Source of the DNA: Pelagovum pacificum
Lineage (GTDB): Bacteria; Pseudomonadota; Alphaproteobacteria; Rhodobacterales; Rhodobacteraceae
NCBI RefSeq assembly: GCF_016134045.1
Contig: NZ_CP065915.1
Span: 2,294,001-2,358,000, forward strand
Reading direction: 5' to 3'
DNA: 64,000 nt
Part shown: positions 17,383 to 27,240 of the stretch, piece after piece
How positions within the stretch are numbered: the first letter of the stretch is position 1
Layout: every line of letters begins with the position of its first letter
Position numbers and translations under genes: made by a program
The notes under the pieces: model-generated
What the model saw: only the letters and a program-made list of their open reading frames with translations
What the model was told of the DNA's origin: nothing
Database searches by the model: none

Positions 17383-18174
17383 CTAGAACTCGACGAGGCA
17401 GCGCAGGCCGGCGGGGATCTCGTGGTTGGGGTTGGCGAGGTCAATCTGAAGCCCGAAAGTCCCGCTTGCCGCGTCGAAGACCCGGTCGATGACGCTGATC
17501 GTGCCGACGTGGCTGCCCTCCAGCGGTGGTGGCGTTACGATCGTCGCCTCCGCGCCAACCTCCACCTCTCCGAACACGGACACGGGCAGGAAAACCTGCA
17601 CATGCAGCGGATCGATCTGCGCCAGTTGCAGCACGGGACTGTTGGGGTCGGCATATTCACCGGCGGAGAGGTTCGTTTCCACCACGATGCCGTCGATCGG
17701 GCTGTGGATCGTGCGCCGCTCCAGCGTTTCCCGCGCCCGCTCCAGTTCGAGCTCGGCGATACGCTTGCGCATCTGGGCGAGCGACAGGTCACCGAGGGCG
17801 ACTTCGACGCTCGCCTCGGCTTCCTCGAGATCGTTGGCCGCGCCGATGTTGCGTTCAACCAGCGTCTGCGCGCGGGCGCGCTGGCTTTCGGTCAGGTTCA
17901 GGCGGGCCTGCTGGGCGACGATCTCCGCATCGCTGACAGCGCGTTCTTCGAGCAGGCTGATCGTCGTTTCCTCCACGCGGCTCTCGAGCCGGGCAAGCAC
18001 ATCCCCCGCGGCCACAACATCGCCACGCCGGACCGGCACCTCCTCGACGAGACCACTTTCCGGGCTCGCGATTTCGACTGTCTGCGCGGGTTCGATGACG
18101 CAGTCGTAGCTGACCTGCGCGGCCGCGGGCGTGGTGAGGAAAGAGGCGATCAGCAGGTAGCGCATGTCATTCAC
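17383..18174 (-). CDS. HlyD/RND-type periplasmic adaptor protein
   Basis: A 263-residue membrane-fusion protein. It has a short signal peptide ending TPAAAQ, a lipoyl half (QTVEIASPESGLVEEVPVRR), an alpha-helical hairpin rich in Glu/Arg (about residues 65-140), the second lipoyl half (RTIHSPIDGIVVETNLSAGE) and a beta-barrel domain. It probably links an inner-membrane pump to export across the envelope. The annotated start is GTG 18174, overlapping the SecA-fragment stop; ATG 18165 is an alternative. It appears intact, but its partners are broken. Confidence 0.8.
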   Translation of the reverse strand: MNDMRYLLIASFLTTPAAAQVSYDCVIEPAQTVEIASPESGLVEEVPVRRGDVVAAGDVLARLESRVEETTISLLEERAVSDAEIVAQQARLNLTESQRARAQTLVERNIGAANDLEEAEASVEVALGDLSLAQMRKRIAELELERARETLERRTIHSPIDGIVVETNLSAGEYADPNSPVLQLAQIDPLHVQVFLPVSVFGEVEVGAEATIVTPPPLEGSHVGTISVIDRVFDAASGTFGLQIDLANPNHEIPAGLRCLVEF

Positions 18175-19100
18175 TCCGGTCGGCCGCTGAAGGCGAGCAT
18201 GGTATCCAGTCGCTTGTCATGCTGCATCAGGGACCTGCGGGCGCGCAAGTTCGCTCGTGTCGCGAGCCGCTGCGCGAGGCGGAAGGCCCGCAGCGCGGCG
18301 AGGCGACCGACGGGTCCCGGCAGCCGGGCAAACCGGGCCGACGGGGTCTTGCGGACCGTCGAGAGCAACGTTTCATCGGCGGAGAGGATCGTCTCCGCCG
18401 AGCCGGGCTGCCCCTGCCGCGCGGTCCGTCCCTGAAGCTGCCGGTCGATCCTCGTGGAATCGTGCCGCTCGGTCAGGATGACATGTAGCCCCCCTGCCCT
18501 CAGCACGTCGTCGTGCACGGTGATGTGGGTGCCCCGTCCTGCCATGTTGGTCGCGACGGTGACCCGCCCGGGCTGGCCAGCCTCAGCGACGATGGCCGCC
18601 TCGTCGGCGTCCTGCAGGGCGTTCAGAACGGAATGGGCGACACCGGCCCGTGCAAGCGCGGCGCTCACCGCCTCCGATGCCGCGACAGTCCGGGTACCGA
18701 ACAGGACAGCGCGGCCTTGCGACGACAACTGCCCGGCCCGCGCGGCGATCACGCGCAGCTTGCGGTCCTGATCGCGCAGGACCCGCGTTGCCCCCCGGCG
18801 CAGACGGGAGCGCTTACGCGTGGGCACCCGCAACGTGCCGAGCTTGTACGTATGGGCAAGTTCGCCTGCCACTTCGCGCGCCGTGCCAGTCATGCCGGCG
18901 AGCTTCATGTAGCGACCGAAGAAGCGTTGGTAGGTCAGACGCGCGATGGTCAGCTTCTTTGGTGTGACCTCGACGCCCTCCTTCACCTTGATAAGTTGGT
19001 GGAGCCCGCCGCTCCACGACCGCTCCGGCATCAGGCGGCCAGTATATTCGTCGACGATGACGATCGCCCCCTCGCTTGTCAGGTAATGGTCGCCCTTCAG
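18171..19100 (-). pseudogene. SecA-like ATPase, N-terminal motor half deleted
   Basis: The frame opens at the junction near 19100 with SecA sequence already mid-domain: GAIVIVDEYTGRLMPERSWS, then GGLHQLIKVKEGVEVTPKK, KLAGMTGTA, TVATNMAGRGTHI, GGLHVILTERHDSTRIDRQ and GRTARQGQPGS. The Walker A/B N-terminal ATPase half and the preprotein-binding region are absent, and the C-terminus is short for SecA. It is therefore a remnant of an accessory SecA-like protein. It overlaps the truncated M50 gene in a different frame. Confidence 0.85.
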
Positions 19101-19537
19101 GAAAACAGGAACCCTTCCGGGTCGAACACCGGCACACGCAGGGCGAGCGGATTGGCGACGCTCATCATCCGCTTCTTGCGCCGCATCTGGCGGCCCCGGT
19201 CGGTCTCGTCGATGTCGGGGGGCATGTCGCCCATCAGCACGTCGGCGGAATGCAACTGCGCCATGAGCGAGATCACCTCGTTCTGGCTGAGCGCGTCCGA
19301 GTCGAGCTGTTCACAGGCCGTGTCCCAGGCTTGCTGCACGGTGTGTCGCCCGTCGAACATCGACATCACGAAGTAGCGTTCGGGCGTGAAACGGTGAAAC
19401 CGGCCGGAGGTCCGGTCCTGCATCACGTACCAGAGCTGTCCGCGGTAGTGTGTCCGGAATAGCCGCGCGTGCTGTCTCAGCCGGGGCCGGAGGTTGGCGA
19501 CGCGGTGCCACTGATCGCTGTGGAAGCTGTCCGACAT
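19097..19537 (-). pseudogene. Truncated M50/PqqD-domain peptidase-like protein (N-terminal 146 residues)
   Basis: This retains the N-terminal region typical of large site-2-protease-like proteins paired with HlyD adaptors: HYRGQLWYVMQDRTSGRFHR, a PqqD-like stretch (DGRHTVQQAWDTAC) and ALSQNEVISLMAQLHSADVL. It stops at a TGA (19097) just after FDPEGFLF, where intact homologues continue into several membrane helices and the HExxH zinc site. The remainder has been replaced by SecA sequence in another frame. It starts 1 bp after the upstream HlyD fragment. Confidence 0.75.
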
Positions 19538-19538
19538 A

Positions 19539-20110
19539 TCAGGGCTGCATCCGCCACCAGGTCATCCGCAGCCAGTCCACGAAGCGACGGGTCCAGACCT
19601 TCACAACGAGACGTTCTTCCACCACGGTGCGCGCCGCGCCCTCCATGCTGGGGGCGACCCAATCGGGCACGGTTTCGAGCGAGGCTTCGACGCGGAAGAA
19701 ATTGCGGCCATCGCTCTGCTCGGCGATCGGGGTGATGCGGGCGACCTCGTAGGGGATCGACGTGTCGGGCCGTGTCGACAGGCGCAGCGCGCCGGACTGG
19801 CCGGGCGCGATCTGCGCGAGGTCGCGTTCGTCGACTTCGAGAACGACGCGGTAGGCGTCGAGCGGCGCGATCTTGAACAGCTCCTCGCCACGTTCGACCG
19901 AGGCGCCGATGCGCTGGCTCAGGTCACCGTCGACGACGAAGCCATCGAACGGCGCGCGCAGGCGGGTGCATGAGAGCTGCTCATCGATCAGGGCGAGTTG
20001 CGCGTCGACCTGCTTGATCTGGCTACGCATGATGTTGGCTGTCGACATCCCGCGCGTTGCCATTTCTTCGAGGTGCGTCGCCGCGATCTCCTCGTGCCGG
20101 TCACAATGCT
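19539..20110 (-). pseudogene. Truncated HlyD-family adaptor (C-terminal part)
   Basis: The frame encodes the second half of a membrane-fusion protein. It has the end of the coiled-coil (QIKQVDAQLALIDEQLSCTR), the lipoyl half RLRAPFDGFVVDGDLSQRIG and a beta-barrel region with VVLEVDERDLAQIAPGQSG. Homologous sequence seems to begin near 20110 (DRHEEIAATHLEE), directly after an in-frame stop, so the signal, first lipoyl half and most of the hairpin are missing. The ATG at 20063 gives only 174 residues. Confidence 0.7.
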
Positions 20111-20571
20111 GTCGTCGTCATCAAAGCCGAACGGAAAGGCCATATGAAATGCTTCCGGGCGAGCACACCAAGCGAGAAGAGACGCCTGAAATTGGCACCC
20201 CATCGACTACATCCTGTTGAAACTCGTCCCTAAACTTCGAGCAGGCCAAAGACCGGCCGCCCTCTTAACCGCAAGGTCCTTGCTGTCCCCACAACGATGG
20301 ACATTGCTTACTTTACGTTAACCGAAACCTAACTCTGCGCTCAAACGAAGAGAAACATTATTTCTCGCGAACTTCCCCGAACGCCGTGTCAATTGCGAAC
20401 GCCGAACATTGCGAGCGATTCTCCGTAAGTCGCGCAAAATGCGTGCTTTCTGCCATGACCGGCCACAAGCGGCGCAAATCACGACAGGGAAGTCCCGCCA
20501 CGAATTGCTCCGGGCGGGACAGGATCGACCTCAAGTTTCTATGTACAGGTCGCGGAGACTGCCCGGATTGT
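20111..20571. other. Gap with no recognised gene
   Basis: About 460 bp between the broken adaptor gene and the ugpC-like ATPase. Short open frames on both strands have no family resemblance and overlap each other. The middle part (20280-20400) is AT-richer than its surroundings. Nothing else is seen. Confidence 0.6.
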
Positions 20572-21636
20572 TTAATCCTTGGCCCCAATCCGCTTGCGTG
20601 ACGCGGCATCGAACAGATGCACGGTTTCCGGCGCGACCGAGACCGTGATGTGCTCGCCTGGTCTCGCGGTGATGCGCTCCCGGAAGGCGACGGTCACGGT
20701 CTGGCCGGCGAACTCGGCCATCACCTGCGTCTCCGCGCCAGTCGGCTCGACAGTGACGACTTCCATGTCGAGGCCCTTGGGGTCCAGACGGAAATGCTCC
20801 GGCCGGATGCCGAGCACGACCTCGCGGCCGTCGTGGCCGGCGCCGAGCGCACCGATGGGCAGCCGGGTGCCGTCGGTCGCCACGAACGCGCCTTCGACGA
20901 TGCGGCCGGGGAACTGGTTCATCGCGGGGGAGCCGATGAAGCTTGCTACGAAGAGATTGCCGGGCGCGTCGTAGAGCTCCAGCGGCGTGCCGATCTGTTC
21001 GATCACGCCGTCATGCATGACGACGATCCGGTCGGCCATCGTCATCGCCTCGATCTGGTCATGGGTGACGTAGACGGTCGTCGTGCCGAGCCGCTGGTGG
21101 TTGCGCTTGATCTCGGAGCGCATCTGCACCCGCAGCTTGGCATCGAGGTTCGAGAGCGGCTCGTCAAACAGGTAGACCTGCGGATTGCGCACGATGGCGC
21201 GGCCCATGGCGACACGCTGCCGCTGACCACCCGACAGCTGCTTGGGGTAGCGGTCGAGATAGGGATCCATCCCCACCATCGCGGCCACGTTCGCGACCTT
21301 TTCCTTCACCTCGGCCTTCGAGGCTCCGGCGAGTTTCAGCGAGAAGCCCATGTTGTCGGCAACGGTCATGTGCGGGTAGAGCGCGTAGTTCTGGAACACC
21401 ATCGAGATGTCCCGCTGCGCCGGGGCGAGGCTGTTGACGACTTTTCCCGCGATCGAGATCTCGCCCGAGGTGATCGGCTCCAGCCCCGCGATCATCCGCA
21501 GAAGCGTCGACTTCCCGCAGCCCGAGGGGCCGACGAGGATGACGAACTCGCCATCCGGAATTTCCAGCGAGACGCCGTGCAGCACCTCTACCGCGCCGTA
21601 GACTTTGCGGGCCTCGCGTATGCTCATCGCACCCAT
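20572..21636 (-). CDS. Sugar ABC transporter ATPase (UgpC/MalK family)
   Basis: A 354-residue ATPase: Walker [11 protein letters not shown]-loop [11 protein letters not shown], signature LSGGQRQRV, Walker [16 protein letters not shown]-loop VYVTHDQ, and a C-terminal TOBE/regulatory domain. It energises the CUT1 permeases at 25480-27233. Start 21636 has GGGGAGGT 7 bp upstream; 21627 is the alternative. It is the last gene of the operon, 16 bp after dld. Confidence 0.9.
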   Translation of the reverse strand: MGAMSIREARKVYGAVEVLHGVSLEIPDGEFVILVGPSGCGKSTLLRMIAGLEPITSGEISIAGKVVNSLAPAQRDISMVFQNYALYPHMTVADNMGFSLKLAGASKAEVKEKVANVAAMVGMDPYLDRYPKQLSGGQRQRVAMGRAIVRNPQVYLFDEPLSNLDAKLRVQMRSEIKRNHQRLGTTTVYVTHDQIEAMTMADRIVVMHDGVIEQIGTPLELYDAPGNLFVASFIGSPAMNQFPGRIVEGAFVATDGTRLPIGALGAGHDGREVVLGIRPEHFRLDPKGLDMEVVTVEPTGAETQVMAEFAGQTVTVAFRERITARPGEHITVSVAPETVHLFDAASRKRIGAKD

Positions 21637-21652
21637 CGTGTTACCTCCCCTT

Positions 21653-23350
21653 TTATACTGTCAGGTCGCCGGCCCAGTCCGCGCGCTTGGTGGCGCGGCC
21701 GATGCCGGGGTTGAAACTGTTGGTCGGATCGAGCGCCCGGTAGAACTGCAACAGCTCCTCGGGCGCCTTGTAGGAATGGCCGAAGTTGTGCTCGGCCGGG
21801 TAGCGCGCGCCGCGCGTGTCGAGCGTCGCAAGCAGCTTGGCCTTCACCACATCGCAATCGACGCCGCGCCGGACGAAATATTCCTGGTGCAGGACGTGGC
21901 AGAAGAAGTGCCCGCAATATTGCTTTGCCACGAGATCGCGCTCGATCTCGTCGGGCAGAACTTCAAACCAGTCGGCGGTGTTGCGCGGCAGGGCGATGTC
22001 GAGCGCGACGATATCCTCGACTTCCCTGGCGTGGACCGCCCGGTAGCGCACGACGCCACCGCCGACGGCGAAGCGCAGCAGGAAGGCATCCTCGGCCTCC
22101 CGTGCATCGCATTCGAACACATCGCCCGACCGGGACGGAAAGCGGCCGGCGAGACAGGCGCGGGCCTCTGCCGCGCCCTCGGCGGTCGTCTTGAGCAGCA
22201 GGTGATGCGCGTAGCGGTCGCGCCAGTCCTCCAGCCGGGGGGGAACCTGTCGGGGCAGCAGGCGCGAGAGGCCTTGGAGCAGGTGATCCGACAGGCGCGG
22301 GCCGAGGCCGATCGCGTCGGTCACGCCGTCGATCCAGCTCTTGACCGCGAAAGCGCGGGGCACGTTGCGTGTCCCGAAGCGTTTGATGAACCAGAACAGG
22401 TCCTTGCCGTACGTCCGCGACAGGTCGAAGGCAGTCGCGTGCAGATATTCACCGGCGATCGGCAGGTGCTCGAAGTCGCTCAGCACATCGCGCCGCAGCG
22501 TGGCGAGCTCGTCCGGGTCGTTCGTGCCGATGTAGAAGACCGCCGGCTCGGGATCGGCTGCGAACGTGTCGAGGCGGAGTGCGAAGACCGCGAGGTGACC
22601 GGCGGACCCCGACGCTTCGTGCAGCCGTCGCGGATCGGCGTTGAACCGGGCCGGAGTCGGCGCGCCGACATCGCGGACGTGATGGGCGTAGTCCCGGTCG
22701 GAGGCGGCGGCGTTGCCGCCATTGCCGACGTCTTCGGGCGCCACGTCCCATGCCTCCAGACGGCGCAGTATGTCCTCCGGCCCGGTGCCGAGGTCGATGC
22801 CGAGGTGATTGACCAGCTCCAGTCGACCCTGCGCGTCAATCCGGGCGAAGAGCGCCATCTCGGTGTAGGCGGGGCCGCGCCGCACCAGCGCGCCGCCGGA
22901 ATTGTTGCAGACGCCGCCGGTCGCGGTCGCGCCGATGCAGGAGGACCCGATGACGGAGTGCGGCTCCCGACCGAGAGGGGCGAGTTTGCGCTCCAGCCCG
23001 TCCAGCGTGGCCCCCGGCAGGCACACCACTTGCGCGCCGTCCCCGATCAGCCGGATCGCGGCCATGCGCATGGTGTTGATGATGACGACCGGACGATCGT
23101 ACCCATCTCCGTCCGGGGTGGAGCCGCCGGTCAGGCCGGTGTTCGCCGCCTGGCAGATCACGACGACGCCGGCGTCTGCGCAGCATTGCAGGACCCGCCA
23201 CTGTTCCAGCGGCGTGCCGGGACGCACGACGGCGAGCACGGGCCCGTCGCCCTGGCGGTAGCCACGGCGGAACCGCCGGGTGGCACGCGCGCCGACATGC
23301 ACATGACGCCGCCCGACGATCCCGCGGAACTCGGAGATGAGGCTCTGCAT
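21653..23350 (-). CDS. dld: Dld-type FAD-dependent D-lactate dehydrogenase
   Basis: About 565 residues. The N-terminal FAD_binding_4 domain shows VVICQAANTGLTGGSTPDGD and SSCIGATATGGVCNNSGGAL; the C-terminal part matches the membrane-bound D-lactate dehydrogenase cap and ends with HNFGHSYKAPEELLQFYRAL. In bacteria Dld oxidises D-lactate to pyruvate at the inner membrane using quinone. Start 23350 (MQSLISEF) lies 22 bp after the glycosidase stop. Being inside a glycoside-uptake operon is unusual and suggests that a D-2-hydroxy acid is released there. Confidence 0.88.
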   Translation of the reverse strand: MQSLISEFRGIVGRRHVHVGARATRRFRRGYRQGDGPVLAVVRPGTPLEQWRVLQCCADAGVVVICQAANTGLTGGSTPDGDGYDRPVVIINTMRMAAIRLIGDGAQVVCLPGATLDGLERKLAPLGREPHSVIGSSCIGATATGGVCNNSGGALVRRGPAYTEMALFARIDAQGRLELVNHLGIDLGTGPEDILRRLEAWDVAPEDVGNGGNAAASDRDYAHHVRDVGAPTPARFNADPRRLHEASGSAGHLAVFALRLDTFAADPEPAVFYIGTNDPDELATLRRDVLSDFEHLPIAGEYLHATAFDLSRTYGKDLFWFIKRFGTRNVPRAFAVKSWIDGVTDAIGLGPRLSDHLLQGLSRLLPRQVPPRLEDWRDRYAHHLLLKTTAEGAAEARACLAGRFPSRSGDVFECDAREAEDAFLLRFAVGGGVVRYRAVHAREVEDIVALDIALPRNTADWFEVLPDEIERDLVAKQYCGHFFCHVLHQEYFVRRGVDCDVVKAKLLATLDTRGARYPAEHNFGHSYKAPEELLQFYRALDPTNSFNPGIGRATKRADWAGDLTV

Positions 23351-23372
23351 GCCGGCGCTCCGGGTCCCTGCG

Positions 23373-24428
23373 CTACTCGGCCGCCTTCTGACGCAGGACG
23401 GACGGCGCGTAGTCGTTGAACGCTTCGTGGCCTTTGCGCAGCGAGCCGTCTGCCTCAATGAAGTGGAGGCATTCGGGAAGGCCGACCGGGCCGTATTCGT
23501 CGCGGTGAAGGTCCGAGATCAGGCTGTGGTGCAACGCATGGACCGTGAAGCCGATGCCGCGCTTCGACAATTCGTCCAGCGTGAAGCGCATCACCTCCAC
23601 ATGCTTGGCGTCGTCACGCGCGCCCCAGACCGTCTCGGATGCGATCAGGCCCTTGCCGACGGAGTCGGCGAAGGCGAGCGTGTCCTCGACGAGCTTGATG
23701 AAGCCCTCCTTCTTCGTGACCTGCATCTGCGCGGCCTTGCCGTTCCAGACGTAGTAGGGATGGAAGGACAGGATATCGACCCACGGCTCGGTCGCCTGCA
23801 CGGCGGAGAGACCGGGGTAGTTGCCGATGGTGATCGGCTGGCTGGCCCCGAGCATCCGCACCTTGTCCGCCAGCCACTTGAGCCACTTCAGCTCCGCCGC
23901 GCGCAGGGGGCTGTCGGCATCGTCGACATATTCCCCCATCAGCGGCTCGTTGCAGAGGTCCCAGCAATAAATGCGGTCGTCGTCCTTGTGCGCCCCGATC
24001 ACGGCGTCGAGGAAGTCGGCATGGACCTCCTCCACGATGGTCAGTTCGCGGCCCGCCGGGTCGGCGGTCGAGAAGAGATCGTCGGAGTGGTTCCAAGCCG
24101 TCGCCCAGGGGATCAGGTGTTCGAGGCCGACGCCGCCGAAGTCACAGACCGGATCGCGCCAACGGTTGAAGAGCACCGGCATCACCTTGATGCCGTGGCC
24201 GGCGAAGATGTCGAGCCCGGCGTCGAGGTTCGCCATGAACCGCTCCGGGTTCCTCTGGTAGCTCTCGTTGGACAGCCACCAGCGACCGACGTTCCACTCC
24301 GGGAAGTAGCGCTTGCCGCGGGCGATCTCGACCGACATCAGGCCGTGGTCGTGGTAGTTCCACACCTCGAGCCCACTGCTGCCCCATGATCCGTCGTAGT
24401 TGAAACCGAAGACTTCGCTGGTATCCAT
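23373..24428 (-). CDS. GH5-like glycoside hydrolase, cytoplasmic
   Basis: A 351-residue (beta/alpha)8 hydrolase resembling family GH5/cellulase. The probable acid/base Glu is in CWDLCNEPLMGEY and the nucleophile Glu in GLIASETVWG; DILSFHPYYVWNG and FTVHALHHS are further active-site strands. There is no signal peptide, so it should act on an imported oligosaccharide or glycoside. It lies between the zinc dehydrogenase (29 bp upstream) and dld. Specificity (mannoside, glucoside or other) cannot be told from sequence alone. Confidence 0.78.
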   Translation of the reverse strand: MDTSEVFGFNYDGSWGSSGLEVWNYHDHGLMSVEIARGKRYFPEWNVGRWWLSNESYQRNPERFMANLDAGLDIFAGHGIKVMPVLFNRWRDPVCDFGGVGLEHLIPWATAWNHSDDLFSTADPAGRELTIVEEVHADFLDAVIGAHKDDDRIYCWDLCNEPLMGEYVDDADSPLRAAELKWLKWLADKVRMLGASQPITIGNYPGLSAVQATEPWVDILSFHPYYVWNGKAAQMQVTKKEGFIKLVEDTLAFADSVGKGLIASETVWGARDDAKHVEVMRFTLDELSKRGIGFTVHALHHSLISDLHRDEYGPVGLPECLHFIEADGSLRKGHEAFNDYAPSVLRQKAAE

Positions 24429-24457
24429 CTCTTCTCTCCCTTGTTTGCCCCGACCGC

Positions 24458-25468
24458 TCAGCGGCGGTCGTCCTCGTCCACGAGGATGAGCAGTTTTCCC
24501 GTTCCCGGTGCGTTGGCCAGAAGCGCCGCGTAGGCCTCTTCCGCGTCCGACAGTCGGTAGCGTCCCGTGACGAGCGGAGCCGGTCGCAACCGCCCCCGCC
24601 CCAGCATTTCGAGCATGTCGCCCCAGACCCCCGGACTGCCGAGCGAGCCGGTGAGGGACTGGTCGCTCACCACCATCCGGTCGATGTCGACGGCGTGGGC
24701 GGCGCAGCCCGTCAGGCTCACCGCAACCAGCCGGCCATTGCTGGCGAGCCGCCCGAGCCCGGCCTCCAGCCCGTTGCTGTTGCCGCTCGCCTCGATCACC
24801 ACGTCGAAGGCTTCGCCCTCTTCAGCCGCGCGAGCGCCGATCGCCGCGACGCGCGCCATGCGGGCGGCGTCGGGCTCCAGCACGGCGACGTCGGCCCCGT
24901 AGCGGTCGAGCGCGATGGCGGCAGCAAGCCAGCCGATCGTGCCCGCGCCGACGACGAGGATGCGGTCGCCCTCCTGCCAGTTGCCGCGCATCACCGCGCG
25001 CAGCGCGACGGCGGCGGGTTCGGCGAAGACGGCATCCTCTGTCGCGATCCCCTCGGGCACCTTGTGGGCGGAGGCGGCGGGATAGCGGAAGTAGCCTGCC
25101 ATCGCCCCCTCCTGCCCCATGATGCCGGTCTCGGCCCGGCTGTCGCACTGGTGGTAGTCGCCCGACGCACATTTCCGGCAGGTTCCGCAGCCGATGGAGC
25201 ATTCGCCGACCACGATGTCGCCGGTCGCGAAGCCCGTCACCCCCGGGCCGACGCAGGCGACCTCTGCCACCCACTCGTGCCCCGGCGTGAGCGGCAGGCT
25301 GGTCCGCCCCTCGCGCAGATAGATCATGCTGCCGTCGGCGAGCTCGGCGTCCGTGCGGCACAGCCCGACTGCGAGCGGTGCGAGCAGCAGGTCGTCGGGG
25401 CCCGGCGCCGGCATCGAACCGGCGACCAGCTCCACCCGGCCGGGGGCCGAAATCAAGAGACGTCTCAA
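24458..25468 (-). CDS. Zinc-dependent alcohol/polyol dehydrogenase (MDR family)
   Basis: A 336-residue medium-chain dehydrogenase. Catalytic zinc ligands lie in VGLCRTDAE and TPGHEWVAEV; structural zinc Cys residues are in CSIGCGTCRKCASGDYHQC; the NAD(P) site is VVGAGTIGWLAA. The start is TTG at 25468, chosen because an AGGAGG ribosome site lies 7 bp before it and the family N-terminus begins there; upstream ATG choices would overlap the permease. It probably oxidises a sugar or polyol released by the operon. Confidence 0.82.
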   Translation of the reverse strand: MRRLLISAPGRVELVAGSMPAPGPDDLLLAPLAVGLCRTDAELADGSMIYLREGRTSLPLTPGHEWVAEVACVGPGVTGFATGDIVVGECSIGCGTCRKCASGDYHQCDSRAETGIMGQEGAMAGYFRYPAASAHKVPEGIATEDAVFAEPAAVALRAVMRGNWQEGDRILVVGAGTIGWLAAAIALDRYGADVAVLEPDAARMARVAAIGARAAEEGEAFDVVIEASGNSNGLEAGLGRLASNGRLVAVSLTGCAAHAVDIDRMVVSDQSLTGSLGSPGVWGDMLEMLGRGRLRPAPLVTGRYRLSDAEEAYAALLANAPGTGKLLILVDEDDRR

Positions 25469-25479
25469 GGCTGTTCCTC

Positions 25480-26289
25480 CTATTGCCCGGCCAGCGATCC
25501 GCCGATCCCGCCCACGCTGAAATAGCGGTTGAGGAAGGAGAAGATGATCACCGGTGGCAGCATCGTAACGACGGAGACGGCCATGACGGCACCCCAATCG
25601 GTGGAGGTCTGCTGGAAGAAGGACTGCAGGCCGATCGGCAAGGTGAAGCCGGTGTCGGTCTTCAGGAACACGATCGCGACGAGGTAGTCGTTCCACGACA
25701 GCAGGAAGGTGAAGATCGCGGTCGACAGGACGCCCGGCAGCGAGTTGCGCAGGACGATCCGCATGAAGCCACCGAAGACGGAGCAGCCGTCGATCCAGGC
25801 CGCTTCCTCGAGCGCGGCGGGGATCGTGTCGAAATAGGCCGCCATCATCCATGTCGCGACCGACAGCGATCCGGCGACGTAGATGATGACAAGCGCGCCG
25901 AGGTGATCGGCGAGCCCGAGGCGCGCGAACAGCATGAAGAGCGGAATGACGGCGGTGATGATCGGCAGCGACTGAACGACGAACAGCAGCAGCGAATAGC
26001 CCTGGACCAGCTTGTTGCGCCCGCGCGAGATCACGTAGCCTGCCGGCGCAGCGACGATGATCGCCGCCACAACGGTGAAGAGCGACACCAGCAGGCTGTT
26101 GATGAGCCAGTCCGCCACGAGCGTCTCGCGGAAGACATGGACGAAGTTGGAGAAGCCGAGGCCGATGGCGTCGGTGCCCGGTCGCGGGCGGAGCGACAGA
26201 AGGACCGTCGCCCCGATCGGCAGCAGCGCGATTACGGTGAAGCCGTAGACGATGCCGGTGCGGGCGAGCTTGCTCGACAGGATGGTCAT
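25480..26289 (-). CDS. Sugar ABC transporter permease (CUT1, MalG-like)
   Basis: A 269-residue inner-membrane protein with six predicted helices and the EAA coupling loop EEAAWIDGCSVFGGFMRIVL. Its start (26289) overlaps the stop of the partner permease as ATGA. Together they form the channel energised by the ATPase at 20572-21636. Confidence 0.88.
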   Translation of the reverse strand: MTILSSKLARTGIVYGFTVIALLPIGATVLLSLRPRPGTDAIGLGFSNFVHVFRETLVADWLINSLLVSLFTVVAAIIVAAPAGYVISRGRNKLVQGYSLLLFVVQSLPIITAVIPLFMLFARLGLADHLGALVIIYVAGSLSVATWMMAAYFDTIPAALEEAAWIDGCSVFGGFMRIVLRNSLPGVLSTAIFTFLLSWNDYLVAIVFLKTDTGFTLPIGLQSFFQQTSTDWGAVMAVSVVTMLPPVIIFSFLNRYFSVGGIGGSLAGQ

Positions 26290-27233
26290 GCCGGGCCTCC
26301 CGATTTGCGGATCTGGCGGAACAGGATCAGCGAGACGACGACCATCGCGGCGGTCATCATCAGCGCGATCGCCACACCGGGACCCGTCTGGAAATTCTGG
26401 AACACCAGCCGATAGGCCAGCACGATGAGCGAGGTCGTCGCGTCGATCGGTCCGCCCGCGGTCAGCAGGTAGATGGTGGGAAAGTCGTTGACGCAGAAGA
26501 TCGTCATCAGGATCCAGCTGATGTAGGTGGTGCGCGCCGTGAGCGGCAGCGTGATGTAGCGCAGCCTCTGCCAGCCGGTCGCCCCATCGATGGAGGCCGC
26601 CTCGTAGACACTGCGATCGATCCCCGACAGAGCCGCCGACATGATGAGCATCATGAAGGGAAAGCTGCACCAGACCTTGAAGACGCAGACCGTGATCGCC
26701 GCCAGCAGCGGATCGGCGAGGAACAGCGGCGTCTCGAAGCCGAGCATCCGCGCCAGCGTCGGCATCGGCGAATCCGGCGTCGCGACGAGCCAGTTCCATG
26801 CCATCGAGGACACCACGATCGGCACGACCCAGGGGAGCAGCAGAAGCACCTTCACGGTGCCTCCGCCGTAGACCCCGGCGCGCAGGAGCAACGCCAGCGC
26901 CATGCCGATCAGCCAGCTCCCCGCCACGCCCGACACCGTGAAGATCGCGGTGAACCGGACCGAGTGCCAGAAGTCCGGGCTTTGCAGGACCTTGGCGAAA
27001 TTCGACAGCCCGACAAACTCGCCCGGCGAGATCAGCGTGCCGTTTCGCACGGACTGAAGCGCCGCGTAGAAGACCGGGTAGGCGTTCAGCAGCACCAGCA
27101 GCAGGACCGATGGTGCCACGAGGAGGAGGAAGAGTCGTCCGCGGCCCGCGCTCCAGTCGTCGCGGGGGATCTCTCCCCCGCTCTGACCGGTCAGCGTCCG
27201 CGCGACGTTCGGCTGGTCGGCATGGCTGGTCAT
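26286..27233 (-). CDS. Sugar ABC transporter permease (CUT1, MalF-like)
   Basis: A 315-residue permease. The hydrophobic N-terminal helix (LFLLLVAPSVLLLVLLNAYP) follows a 30-residue polar tail; the EAA loop is YEAASIDGATGWQRLRYITL. Start 27233 lies 7 bp after the binding-protein stop; the upstream extension to 27359 overlaps that gene and is rejected. Confidence 0.88.
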   Translation of the reverse strand: MTSHADQPNVARTLTGQSGGEIPRDDWSAGRGRLFLLLVAPSVLLLVLLNAYPVFYAALQSVRNGTLISPGEFVGLSNFAKVLQSPDFWHSVRFTAIFTVSGVAGSWLIGMALALLLRAGVYGGGTVKVLLLLPWVVPIVVSSMAWNWLVATPDSPMPTLARMLGFETPLFLADPLLAAITVCVFKVWCSFPFMMLIMSAALSGIDRSVYEAASIDGATGWQRLRYITLPLTARTTYISWILMTIFCVNDFPTIYLLTAGGPIDATTSLIVLAYRLVFQNFQTGPGVAIALMMTAAMVVVSLILFRQIRKSGGPA

Positions 27234-27240
27234 CGCCGGC

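Noticed and set aside
21605..23419. 604-codon plus-strand open frame opposite dld
   Set aside because: The minus strand encodes an unmistakable Dld enzyme; the plus frame has shadow-type composition.
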